Assembly: GCA_020064725.1 (NCBI GenBank)
Contig: JAGTWJ010000017.1
Location: 3,782,001 to 3,846,000 of the forward strand
Direction: 5' to 3'
DNA: 64,000 bases
Origin: Drechslerella dactyloides
Taxonomy: Eukaryota > Ascomycota > Orbiliomycetes > Orbiliales > Orbiliaceae
Shown: positions 23,075 to 34,114 of the stretch, piece by piece
Layout of the letters: every line of letters begins with the position of its first letter
Numbering within the stretch: position 1 is the first letter of the stretch
Translations under genes and position numbers: made by a program
Notes under the pieces: model-generated
Told to the model about the DNA's origin: nothing
The model's input: only the letters and a program-made list of their open reading frames with translations
Databases searched by the model: none

Positions 23075-26000
23075 GCGTAGCTTAGGAGTGTGGTGGTACA
23101 CATGTGCATGTGCATCGTGTAGTTTGTACGTATGCAGGGTGAAGGCTGGGCTGGACTGAGGATGTCGATGTGCATGCGTGTGGTCGCGTGGACGGGCATG
23201 TGGGGGTCTGAGGGGAGGGGAATGGGTGGGTCAAGTTGCAGGCGGGGCTTTTACTTTTTTTTTTTTAACTTGACGATCGCTGTGGTTTGTCGGGTTTGGA
23301 TAGCGGTATTCCGGGTGCCAGATTACATTCACTCTGTTTACTTTGATTTGCAGGCGGGTGGGTGGAATACGTAATGAACCGCTCGGTGAGCATTGACGGT
23401 AGCTAGCTGCTAGTTATATCTCTTGTTTTGAAACGTCTACATGTGTTTTTACATCTTGGATGCGGGTACGTTAGGAATTTATGAATCGCAGTTAAAATTA
23501 TGGTAAAATGCACGAATGACTTTAAAATTTTCCATTTGGGTTGCAAGTCGATGGCTGGCCGGGTAGCTAGGAGTATGGTATGTAGGGGCTGCAGGGAGAT
23601 TTTTGGGATCGAGATATTAAAGTGCGGTTAACGGTTACACATATCCGGACGGTGCCATATGACCATTAATTGTCCACGTTCGACTTGTAGTTATGGCAAC
23701 GTTCGAGAATCTTGCGGTTTTGAGGCCACGTACATGCATGGTGCAGTTTGGATTCATGCTGGGCTGCACGGACTCGAGTAAGTGTTACAAGAAATACATA
23801 CTCAAGATCGCAGTCGGATGGACCTGCATATATATATCGACTGGCGGGTGGAACGCGATGGGGTGGGCATGAATGCAGGCATGCGTGGCTTTTAAAACGC
23901 GGACACATGGGCCGGTGCTGTCTTCATGTCACTTACGGAGTGGTTTTCTTCTTGTGCTAAGTCATGATATTAGTTGAACTGCGAGTTTATATTTAATTTA
24001 TTACTAAGTATAATATAGGATTCATGAGGGCGGCTTGAATAAAATTTGATCTGGCTGGTGAGAAGGCGTCGCGTCGTGTCATGTGTCGATGTCGCGGAAT
24101 TAACTGTTCGGATGCAAGGGAGGAGTACAGGCGGTGAATGGAAGAGGAACTTAACAACGCCAAAAGAAATTGGCCGATGGATATTGATAGACGGGGATAC
24201 GTACGAGGGGTACGTACGCAGGCTATATAATTTTCTCTTGTCGATTCTTGGGGAAAGCGTGGCCAATTCGCCGACGTGGAGAAGTAACCTATCGTACGTG
24301 CTAGATCTCGCGAAGAGATCTTGGGAGATCCTGAGCGAAAGGTGGCGGGAGCGATGGTGCCACCTCAAGCTCCACCCCTCCGCTAGTCGACGTCCAGCCC
24401 GCCGCTGTATCCGACCGGACAGACAGTTTGCCAAGTTGACCTTGCAGCCTGCAGGGTTCGCGGGCTGGATTGACGAATATTAATTTGCTCGTACAAGTAT
24501 CATGGTGGTGTTTGTATCTGATCTGGTGCACGGGCTAGAATGACAGCACGGCGACGTCATGCGCTGGAAGAAATATATATTGGTCGGTCGGCAAAACGGG
24601 GGAGGTTGGACCAGGCCAGGCGTGGCCCATGGCCGGCCATGGGACAGCGGTCCCAATATGAGAAGGTTAACTTTGGACGGAGCATGCAAGCTGCTGGAAA
24701 TGGACGTGCGCACGGCATCGATGCATCCGCTGGAGCGGTCCACCTGGCTGGAGTGCGAGGCTAGCGAGGCGGGCCAAGAGGGAGCCAAGGCCCAGTTGGA
24801 TGGCCCGATGCAGGATGGTGCGTGGCTGTTCGAACGTTCGCAGGACGGGAAAGCGATGAGGTCGACACCAATGACGGCCCGGTAGAGTTATTATACGCTA
24901 TCGAGGGATCGTAAAGTTACTTCTCCTTTACGAGAGTGCTCGATTAGACGACGGGGATGAGCTTGGTATGGTCTGCGGGATGGAGCTGGTGGGCCGGATT
25001 GGATGGATGGATGGAGCCGGCGCTGGTGGAGTTTTTTTTTTTATAACATGGATGGTTCCTCGATTTCCTTGGCTCGATTGGCTTGCATTGGGCTGGCTGC
25101 TCTGCTCTCCTAATTAATTTACCTTCGTTGTACGAAGGTACATATAGTACAGCCAGAAAGGTGCTTGCCTTACTTGTGCGTATGTAAGTACGGACGTACG
25201 TACTCTGGTTCCTGCGATCGAAGCTGGGGGGGCCATCTTCCATCCTTCCGCTCGCATTCGCACAGGAGGCTTGTCCCGTCAGCCGCTCGACATATTCCGT
25301 TCCGATAAATATATTCAGTCAGTCAGTCAGTCACTCGCTGGCCTGTACGCCGGCCATACATATTATCGGATCATTCGCTCGTTCGTTCGTCCTCGTTCGT
25401 TCTCGTCCGTCTCGTCTCGTTCTTGCATCGCGGTGTTTCTGTCGTTGGTGTTCCTGGAAGCAAGCAAGAAACAAGTCGTCGTCGTCGTTCGTTTCGCAGC
25501 AGCCCGAAGCAGCAGATTGCCCGAGTAACCGGCTGCTGTTTACCGCCCAACACCACCCAAACCACACTCCAACTTCGCACCACGATAGTATCGTTTGGAG
25601 AACACCATCGACTGCGCGGTCGCGATACTACAATATTCGACAGCTGCTATACTAATAGGAGTGCTCTGCTGCTGCTAAAGCGCCGGTCTGAGCAGCCTCG
25701 CTTTTGCTCGCTGGCTGTAACTGCTGTTACCTACTTTTACACACAGAAAGGTCAATCCGCCCCGTCGAATTTCCAGCTGCAGACGGCATACAGACCAGAC
25801 ATCTTTAATTTCCGGCCTGCAGACACACTTATATCAGCAGTCTGTAAGTAGTCAAAGTCAGTCACTGTCCACGCTACTCAGTACTTATAAAAAGAATCAG
25901 GCTGACCGGCTCCAGCTCGGCAGGCTGTCCGCGTAACCGTTGCCGTTGGCTAACGTTGGCTGGACGGGGCTGCAGCGCTGCTCGCCGTGGATTGCGCGAG

Positions 26001-26257
26001 TGCACGTTATATTATCACACGGTTACAGGCACGCAGGAGAGCATTGACCAGGCCGATTCCTGACAATTTAAAAAATACATTTCACACGGAATTAGTCAAT
26101 TGGGATATAATATAATAAACTGCAGCTCGCCCGGGCTGTCCTTCCCCAAGCAGCAGTCCGTCAGCTGTTTTTTTATTCGACCGACCGACCGACCGACCGA
26201 CCGACCGGCAGAAGAAAGCCGTCTGGAAAGACCGTCGCTACTCGAACAGCCGTCACG
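23075..26257. other. 3.2-kb spacer and long leader of the exgD-like gene
   Basis: No gene is supported. Frames of 70-145 codons on both strands overlap and match nothing known. The right part (25260-26257) may be transcribed leader: it has CAGT repeated four times at 25316-25331, a GTTC/CGTC-rich tract at 25379-25424 and seven CGAC units at 26178-26205. Confidence 0.5.
26178..26205 (+). repeat. (CGAC)7 microsatellite in the exgD-like leader
   Basis: Seven perfect CGAC units end 52 bases before the start codon. Confidence 0.92.
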
Positions 26258-28713
26258 ATGGCCGGCGGACGACACTCTCGCAACCCTTCGCACTCGCGCG
26301 AGTACTCGCGCACCTCAGCCCACATCCGCCTCGACTCCCGCTCTCGCTCCGGCCGAGGCTCCGACCGCGATCCCTCCATCGACCGTCACCCGCCTCGCAT
26401 ACCCCCCGTCGTCATCACCGACGACGACGACGAGGACATCCGGACGCCCCCTCACGCTCGCAGACACTCCAATTCCCGCACCAGACGGCTCAGCCAGCGG
26501 GAATCCCGGGAGCGCGGCAACAGTGCCAACGCTGCAAACCGCAACAGCAGCCATCATCGACGACGCTCGTCGACACGGCGGGAATCGGTCGCTCTTCCCG
26601 CGGCTGCTGCGCTTGTCGGCGGCGAGCCGTACGAAAGCATTCGCGCGTCGAGAGTGCTCGAGAAGGACAACCGCCGGCGTTCGACGAGGGTGCCTCCGGA
26701 CGCTGGGGTCGTGCCGCTGAGCGAGGAGTCGCTGGCGGCCTTCAACAAGGAGGAGGAGTACCGACGGAGCCGGGCGCTGAAGCGTGAGGAACGGCGAGAG
26801 AAAAGGACGATGGGCGAGCTGAAGCGGCGGAAGAGGAGGACGTGTTGCATTTGTAGGTTTTCGTGCTCCTTCCCTTGTACTCGTTTGGAAAGTTGCCGTT
26901 GTGGTGGTTGTGCTTGGCTGAGCTTATCGACTGACTGAATTTGGGCAATGGACAGTGTGCGCCGTGGCGTTTGTGATACTGTTGATTATCATTCTGGTAC
27001 CCATCGGCGTCCTTGTCATCGGCAAGAACAACGGCTCGCCTGCCAATGCTGGCGGAAACGGCAGCAGCGCGAGCACTGCCGGCGGTGGAGGCACCGGCAA
27101 CGGCATTGGCAAGCCACCAACGGCCAATCCGAATACCATTCCCGTGAGTTTGCTTCTCGATATCTGATATAACCTGCCAGCATGGGATTACAAGATTGAC
27201 ACTATTGTTTGTAGACTGCGGCAAAGGGAACCGTCCTGGACCCGTTCACCTGGTACGACACCCGCGACTTCAACACCACCTACACTGATGCCACCGTCGG
27301 CGGCCTCTCCGTCATGGGCCTCAACATGAGCTGGGACGACGGCGCCGCGCCGAACCCGAACGTGCCGGCGCTCAACAAGCCGTTCAGCTACGGCAAGATG
27401 CCCATGCGCGGCGTCAACATTGGCGGCTGGCTCCTGCTCGAGCCCTTCATCACACCCTCGCTCTTCAACAAGTACGACAAGAGCAACGGCGTCGTTGACG
27501 AGTACACGCTCAGCAAGTACCTGGGCGCCAAGCAGACCGCTCAAGTCATGGAGAAGCACTACGCCACCTTTGTCACCGAACAGACCTTCCAGGAGATCGC
27601 TGCCGCCGGTCTCGACCACGTCCGCATCCCATACCCGTACTGGATTGTTACCCCGGAGACCGGAGACCCGTACCTGCCGCGCGTCGGCTGGCGGTACCTT
27701 CTCCGCGGGATCGAATGGGCGCGCAAGTACGGTCTTCGCGTCAAGTTGGATCTACACAGCGTGCAGGGCGGCCAGAACGGGTGGAACCACAGCGGACGAC
27801 AGGGAGTCCTCAACTGGCTTAACGGCACTGATGGCGCGGCGAACGGGCAGAAGGTTTTGGACATGCACGATCAGCTGTCGCAGTTCTTCGCGCAGCCGCG
27901 GTACAAGAACATCATCACGCTGTACGGGCTGGTGAACGAGCCGCGGATGACGGCGCTGGTGCTCAACGACGTGCTGAACTGGACTGCGAACGCGTACGAG
28001 ATTGTGCGCGGCAACGGGCTTAACGCGAAGATTGTCTTTGGCGACGGGTTCCTCGGTCTGGAGAACTGGAAGGGCAAACTGGCCGGGTACGAGGGCCTCG
28101 TGCTGGACGTGCACCAGTATGTGATCTTTAATATCGGTCAGATCGCGCAGACGCACACGGGCAAGATTCAGTTTGCGTGTTCCGGGTGGGGCACGCAGAT
28201 GACGAGCAGCAACAATCCCACGACCGGGTTTGGACCGACGATGGTGGGCGAGTTTGGGCAGGCGGATACCGATTGCGTGCCGTATTTGAATAACGTCGGG
28301 ACCGGCTCGCGGTGGGAAGGCAACCTCATCTTCCCGGATCCTGGGGCGTCGGTGACGACGCCGAGCTGCCATGGCGGGATCGGGTGTTCGTGCGACGTGC
28401 CAAACTCGGATCCGAGCAAGTGGTCGACGCTGTACAAGGAGTTCCTGCTCAAGTTTGCCGAAGGTAAGTTTCATCCTTAACATTTACGTCTATATAGAGT
28501 CTAGGCTAATAATTGTTTACAGCACAAATGGAGTCTTTTGAGCAGGCCTGGGGGTGGATGTACTGGACCTGGGACACGGAGGACGCCTACCAGTGGTCTT
28601 ACAAGAAGGGGATCGCGGCCGGGACGCTGCCGACGATCGCCTACGAGCGCAACTTTTCGTGCACGGATACGATCCCGGACTACGGCATACTTGGGATGCC
28701 GGAGACCTTTTAG
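26258..28713 (+). CDS. exgD: Membrane-bound glucan 1,3-beta-glucosidase (exgD type, GH5)
   Basis: Four exons (26258-26852, 26956-27143, 27215-28463, 28523-28713) give 740 residues. The enzyme removes glucose from beta-1,3-glucan ends at the cell surface. The first 195 residues are a cytoplasmic, Arg/Ser-rich tail with an acidic DDDDED patch. One hydrophobic segment at about 196-221 (LCAVAFVILLIIILVPIG), formed across intron 1, anchors the protein as type II. A Gly/Asn-rich linker precedes the GH5 domain (from about 270), which has MRGVNIGGWLLLEP, acid/base E503 in LVNEPR and nucleophile E607 in MVGEFGQ. The C-terminus has the conserved EQAWGWMYWTWDTE in the last exon. Intron sizes are 103, 71 and 59. 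This architecture matches exgD-type enzymes, not secreted exgA. Confidence 0.94.
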
Positions 28714-29514
28714 ACAGTCGTGACGACTTGCTTACGTACGGTTTTGCTTTCCTAGAATCTACACCTGCATGCATGTCGAATTTGGAGGATGAAAGTTTTA
28801 TTTCCTTTGTTTTGGTTTAATTGGTTAATGTCTAACGGTCGACGTCGGTGGATCCATGGGGTGGTAAGTAGGGTATATATCCCATGCTTGGTCTTTTGGT
28901 ACCTTTAAATTACGTATACAGTTGTTGTTTTTGCATGTGGGACTTGTACAGTTTTTACTAGTCCGTCCATACGTCCATCCTGTTGCGAGCTGTCGACGGT
29001 GCGTTTTTGATCGATGCGCACGGTCGGGCGAGCGAGCGAGCTTTTTTTGTCCATGTTGCTCTTTTTCTAGATATGATATCTTTGTACTATGATGGGCGTT
29101 CTGGGGAGTTTATTCCTGTTGTTTCCTTCATATTGTATGTACCACTAGCCCCTGTGCCTGGCATGTCATGTCTGTCGATGATGATGATAATGAAGAAAAA
29201 GAGATGCGCGTTACGTAATCAAATCTGGAAAATTGTTGGTGTCGCACAAGATCGACAGATGTGCGGCCGATGCGTTGCTGGGCCAACACTTTGTGAGACT
29301 TCCTTGTGTCACGTTCCGCCGATTTTCCTCATTTCGCCGCCCCGGCGCGGCAGCGGCAGCCCGCCCGCCAGCCATTTTCGCTGACGTTATCTCATCTCCC
29401 CGGCCTGGTCTCCTCTCCTTATCTTCTCCCCTCTCCGCTCCTCTCCTTCTCCTCCATCGGCATTGACATCGACATCGACATCGACATCGACATCGACATA
29501 TTCCGATTGCCACG
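28714..29514. other. Spacer before the aminopeptidase gene
   Basis: No gene seen. A C/T-rich tract (29384-29460) and a hexanucleotide repeat form the probable leader. Confidence 0.55.
29465..29499 (+). repeat. (GACATC)n repeat in the aminopeptidase leader
   Basis: Almost six perfect GACATC units end 15 bases before the start codon at 29515. Confidence 0.92.
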
Positions 29515-31077
29515 ATGTATGTCAAGCTCTCTCTCTCGCCGGCAGCGCTGCTGCTCGCGACCGCTGCGACGACGACCCTCGCCTCACCCTTCATTGTCGA
29601 CCAGCAGCAACAGCAGAAGCCGCTGGACGCCGCGTCGCATCACCGCCATGCGAACAAGCCGCCCGTCAACCCGTTCGCGCTTGCGGCGCTCATGAACACG
29701 ACGAACCTGATCACCCGCTCGAAGGACCTCTACGCCATCGCCAAGATGAGCATCCCGGAGCACAACCACCCGACCCGCGTGATCGGGTCCCTCGGGCACG
29801 TCGGCACGATAAAGTACATCCAGCAAGTACTCGCGACGCTCGACGGCTACTACACTTTCGGCGAGCAGATCTTCCCCGCCGTCTCCGGCACCGTCTACGA
29901 GTCCCGTCTCGTCCTCGGCAAGGACGTCATCGCCGCGCAGCCGATGAGCCTTACGCCGCCTACTGCGCATAAAAAGGCCGTCTTCGCTCCGCTCGTCGCC
30001 GTCGACAACCAGGGGTGCGATACGACGGATTACCCGGCCACCGTCGCTGGTGCGATCGCGCTGATAAAACGCGGCAGCTGCAGCTTCAGCACGAAGAGTG
30101 AGAATGCGGGTATCGCAGGCGCCGTTGCAGCGGTGGTATATAACAACGAGGCCGGCAAGCTCAGCGGGACGCTCGGCACGCCGCTACCACACCACGTTGC
30201 GACATTCGGCATCAGCGATAAGATTGGAAAGCAGCTGCTCGCAAACCTCACGTCCGGCCACAACATCACGGGGTCAGCGTACATTGACGCGGAGGTCAAG
30301 ACGATCCACACGCGCAACGTAATCGCACAGACCGTCCTCGGCGACCCGCAGCACTGCGTCATGCTCGGCGGCCACAGCGATTCCGTGGAGGAAGGCCCCG
30401 GCATCAACGACGACGGCAGCGGCAGCCTCACGCTGCTCGAGCTCGCCGTGCAGCTTGCAAAGTTCTCCGTGCCGAACTGCGTCCGCTTCGCCTGGTGGAG
30501 CGGCGAGGAAGAGGGACTCCTCGGCAGCACGTGGTACGCGGAGCATCTTACCGCCGAGGAGAACATGCGCATCCGGCTGTTCATGGACTACGATATGCTC
30601 GCGTCGCCGAACTTTGCTTACCAGGTGTACAATGCCACCGACATCGACAATCCCGTCGGCTCGGCGGCGCTGCGGCAGCTGTACCAGGATATTTACAAAA
30701 GTCTCGGCGTAAACTACACGTTTATCGAGTTCGACGGGCGGAGTGACTACGTGGGGTTCATCGAAGCGGGCATCCCCGCTGGCGGCGTGGCGACGGGCGC
30801 GGAGGGCGTCAAGACGGCGGAGGAGGTGGACATGTTTGGCGGGCGGAAAGGGGTGTGGTATGATCCTTGCTATCATCAGCTGTGCGATGATTTGCGGAAT
30901 GTGAATGAGACGGCGTGGGGGGTGAACGCGCGGCTGGTGGCGGCGAGCGTTGGGACTTATGCGCAGAGTTTTGCGGGGTTTCCCAGGCGGCAGGCTGAGA
31001 GTGAGGAGGCGAGGGCGCAGCGGCGGGAGAGCGAGAGGCGGCGATGGAAGTACCGTGGCCGGCAGCTCGTGATGTAG
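29515..31077 (+). CDS. Secreted M28 zinc aminopeptidase with PA domain
   Basis: One exon, 520 residues. It resembles aminopeptidase Y-type enzymes that cleave N-terminal residues from peptides outside the cell or in the vacuole. A signal peptide covers about 1-23, followed by a short poly-Gln run (30-34) and a propeptide-like part. A protease-associated domain (about 145-255, with VALIKRGSCSF-like IALIKRGSCSF) interrupts the M28 fold as usual. The two-zinc site is complete: H287 in GGHSDS, D299 in GINDDGSG, E331/E332 in SGEEEGLLG, D360 in DYDM and H454 in CYHQLCDD. Several N-glycosylation sites (NTT, NLT, NIT, NYT, NET) fit secretion. The C-terminus (about 485-520) is unusually rich in Arg and Glu and shows no known motif. 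Confidence 0.93.
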   Translation: MYVKLSLSPAALLLATAATTTLASPFIVDQQQQQKPLDAASHHRHANKPPVNPFALAALMNTTNLITRSKDLYAIAKMSIPEHNHPTRVIGSLGHVGTIKYIQQVLATLDGYYTFGEQIFPAVSGTVYESRLVLGKDVIAAQPMSLTPPTAHKKAVFAPLVAVDNQGCDTTDYPATVAGAIALIKRGSCSFSTKSENAGIAGAVAAVVYNNEAGKLSGTLGTPLPHHVATFGISDKIGKQLLANLTSGHNITGSAYIDAEVKTIHTRNVIAQTVLGDPQHCVMLGGHSDSVEEGPGINDDGSGSLTLLELAVQLAKFSVPNCVRFAWWSGEEEGLLGSTWYAEHLTAEENMRIRLFMDYDMLASPNFAYQVYNATDIDNPVGSAALRQLYQDIYKSLGVNYTFIEFDGRSDYVGFIEAGIPAGGVATGAEGVKTAEEVDMFGGRKGVWYDPCYHQLCDDLRNVNETAWGVNARLVAASVGTYAQSFAGFPRRQAESEEARAQRRESERRRWKYRGRQLVM

Positions 31078-32037
31078 GTTTTCTCCTTTCCTTTCCTTTC
31101 TTTCTTCTGCTTGATTTCAAGGTGGGGCTGGGTATAGAGTGGGTATGCATGATATCATTGGAGTATGCTTTTTGGAGGGAGAGATGGAAATGATACCGAC
31201 AGGGGGGTAGCGTTGAGTATTGGTTATTGTAATTGTAGCTCGTAGGTACTGTAGAGTAGAGCCAATGCTAGCACAAGAATCATCGCACCTCCGCTAGGGT
31301 ATTCCCATCCAGATATCTCTGGCCTGCAACTAGAATTGCAGTATACTATACTGTCATATATATCAAATGTAAGTATTGACAGGCGCCAACCATTGCGACT
31401 TCGCAGGCCCAAAAGGACGGCTGTCTGGTTTACAGACACCATTGCGAGACCAATCTTAACTGTCTTGGACATAATCTGACTTGCAAGCGTGGGCACTCGC
31501 AGTAATATAATGTAAAACTGTAATCTACCCCGTGGATGAGGACACCGTTGTTTCTCGAGCCTTGGGGCAGACGCCGAACCACATCTCTGGATCAAAGACG
31601 GAACCTAAAATAGATTATTGATCAATCCATCACCGTGGAATCCGGCCGAAGGATATGGACTAGAAACGCGCGTTCGAAACTGGTCTCGGGGCGTTCGAAA
31701 CATCCAAATGCAACAGCGGCCGCGTTGTCGATGCTGACCGAAGCGGCAGGTGGTCAGCAGCTAGCCTTGTTGACGTCGTCACGCATGCCTTGCAATCGGC
31801 AGGTGGGATATCGTCCCCGCTTCCAGCTCAGCTCTCGGCTCCGCCCGGGTTTTCTTATCCATTGTTCTCCAGCTTGAGTCATCTTGGCCTGTTGCAATTG
31901 GGCACAGCTGCTTTGTCTATCGTATATCATTGTGCGCGTTCCCCGCTGTCCATCCTGAAGAAGGATATCATCATCACCGTTCGAGGGAGCACAAAACTGC
32001 AACAAGGTCAACGCAGCAATCTTGTTCTGTACGCATC
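31078..32037. other. Spacer between the aminopeptidase and deaminase genes
   Basis: No gene is supported. A 123-codon minus-strand frame (31224-31595) has a hydrophobic end but no recognisable similarity and is probably chance. Confidence 0.5.
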
Positions 32038-33845
32038 ATGGCCACGCTGTCGGTTGACGCGCTCGTGCGCGAGCACTTGAGCACCCGCCACACTCTCATC
32101 GCGCTGGAGAAAGAGCGAAGACACGGTCAGTATCCCCGCCTTGGTCCATAAGTTCGATCTGAACACTGCTGATGGATCGGGTATCGGTGTTGTAGACCAC
32201 GGGTTCCGTCAGCGCATGTCCACGCTGGCCGTCGAGGCTGCCACCGTCGTGCGCGAGATCCGCGAGATTGAGAAGGCGAATGTGTGGTCGAAGGCCCCTG
32301 AGAGCGAGCAGGAGATTTACCCTGGCATGTCGTTTACGCTGGCCAAGGAGCGGATGGAGAGGACGTTGCTGTGGAAGGTTGTGAAGCGGATGCCGAAGGG
32401 CGCTTTGCTGCATTCGCACTTTGACGCCATGTGTGATAGTATGTCCATGCATCTACATTCCCCTATCTACTCACCTTACACTTCAGAGTACTGGTATCCG
32501 GTGTACATGAAGTGCTTTTGTAGATTGGACGGCTGACGTGTGTGATGATATAGTGAGGTGGATGTGCGAGGCGGCCATCGACACGCCGGACATCCTCATC
32601 AGCGTCCCGCAGCCCCTGCTCACGGACGACGACTACGCCTCTGCCGCACCGCCCTTCTTCACCGTCGGCCCGGCTCCCGCGGACACCACACCTTTCACCT
32701 CCCCTTCCTACACGCCCGGCACCTTCACCCCGCTCGCCTCCGCGGTCACGCCCGCGAACCGCGAAGCCTTCATCTACTACTTTGTCCGCCACACGACCAT
32801 CTCCATCAACGACTCGCTCACGCACCACAACGGCCTGCACGACATCTGGCGGCGCTTCACCGCCGTCTTCCGCACGCTCATCGGCTTCACGCAGCACGTG
32901 CCCTTCTTCCGCAAGATGGTCCGCCGTGTGATGTCCCAACTCGCCGCGGACGGCGTGCGGTACGCTGACATCCGCTCCGTCTTCTTCGTCCCCGAGGATC
33001 CCGCGCAGCGGCATCGCGGCGCCTTCGACATGATCGGTGCGTTCCAAGAGGAGGTCGCGGCGTTCAAAGCCACGCCTGAGGGTTCACGCTTCTGGGGCGC
33101 CCGCCTAATCTGGACGACGCTGCGCATGAACTCGCGCGAGTACATCGAGGAGAACATGCGGTACTGTATTGAAGTCCACGCAAAGTACCCGGACGTCATC
33201 GCCGGCTTCGACCTCGTCGGGCAGGAAGACCTCGGCCGTCCGCTGCGCGATATGCTGCCGGAGCTAAAGTACTTCCAGAAGATATGCGCGGACGCCAACG
33301 TTGACATCCCGCTCTTCCTGCACGCGGGAGAAGTCAACAGCGACGGCGACGTGCACGACGAGAATCTGTTCGACGCGCTGCTGCTCGGCACGAAGCGGAT
33401 AGGGCACGGTTTCAGCTTGTACAAACACCCGCTGCTGCTGGAGGAGGTCAAGCGCCGCAACGTCTGTATTGAGGTCTGTCCGATCTCGAACGAGGTCCTG
33501 CGGCTCGCGAGCTCCATTCTGTCGCACCCGCTGCCGGCGTTCCTGGCGAACGGCGTGCCGGTGGCGCTTGCGAACGACGACCCAGGGATCTTGGGACAGG
33601 GCGCGACGGGGATGAGCCATGATTTCTACCAGGTGCTGCAGGCGTACGATAACGTCGGGCTGGAAGGTGTCGGCGACCTTGTCGAGACGAGCGTGCTGTA
33701 TGCAGCGTTCGAAGGGGAGGAGGTCGGTGTCATAAAGGAGGGCGGCGTGCGGGAGCAGCGGCTGAGGGAGTTGAGGGAGGAGTGGGAGGAGTTCTGCCGG
33801 TGGATCGTCGAGGAGGCGAAGCCGCTCGTGAACCACTTGATATGA
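32038..33845 (+). CDS. Adenosine deaminase of the ADGF/CECR1 group
   Basis: Three exons (32038-32125, 32196-32438, 32554-33845) give 540 residues. The protein belongs to the metal-dependent deaminases that convert adenosine to inosine. Zinc and catalytic residues are all present: H102 and H104 in LLHSHFDAM, H367 and E370 in LFLHAGEVN, H395 in IGHGFSL, and D452/D453 in ALANDDPG. The N-terminal helical region and the length are those of the ADGF group, not classic Aah1 enzymes. No signal peptide is visible at the N-terminus (MATLSVDALV), whereas animal ADGFs are secreted. Two acceptors exist for the second intron (32523 and 32553); both keep the frame and differ by ten residues. I chose the downstream one because it best fits the family spacing. 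The gene is convergent with RAD9, 269 bases apart. Confidence 0.9.
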
Positions 33846-34114
33846 GCTTACGGGTGTGTGGGTATTGTGGTATTGTTTAACATGGGGGTTTAACACGGCG
33901 TAGGACTGTCTGTACAACATTCAACTGCTGCGGGATCGATTGATGGGGGTTCAACATGCATGTGGGTAATATATGGCGGGATTGGTTATTACCGTCGAGG
34001 CGTCAACCGGCCTCATACTATTTTATGTCCTTAGTTAGGAGCTATGCATTTGTTCTGTATGTATGTATCTACGAAGTTACACGGGTCCGTTTCGGCAGAG
34101 CTGTCACAAGCCAG

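Noticed and set aside
26178..26205. Regular repeat considered as a CRISPR-like array
   Set aside because: Perfect four-base units without spacers; a microsatellite in a fungal leader.
27752..28483. 243-codon minus-strand frame
   Set aside because: It is the antisense shadow of the GC-rich exgD-like catalytic domain.
1626..31077. Chitinase, Crh enzyme and glucanase as a cell-wall gene cluster
   Set aside because: They are spread over 27 kb, interrupted by unrelated housekeeping genes and long spacers, and show no shared promoter element by eye.
33264..33920. 218-codon minus-strand frame
   Set aside because: Antisense shadow of the adenosine deaminase.
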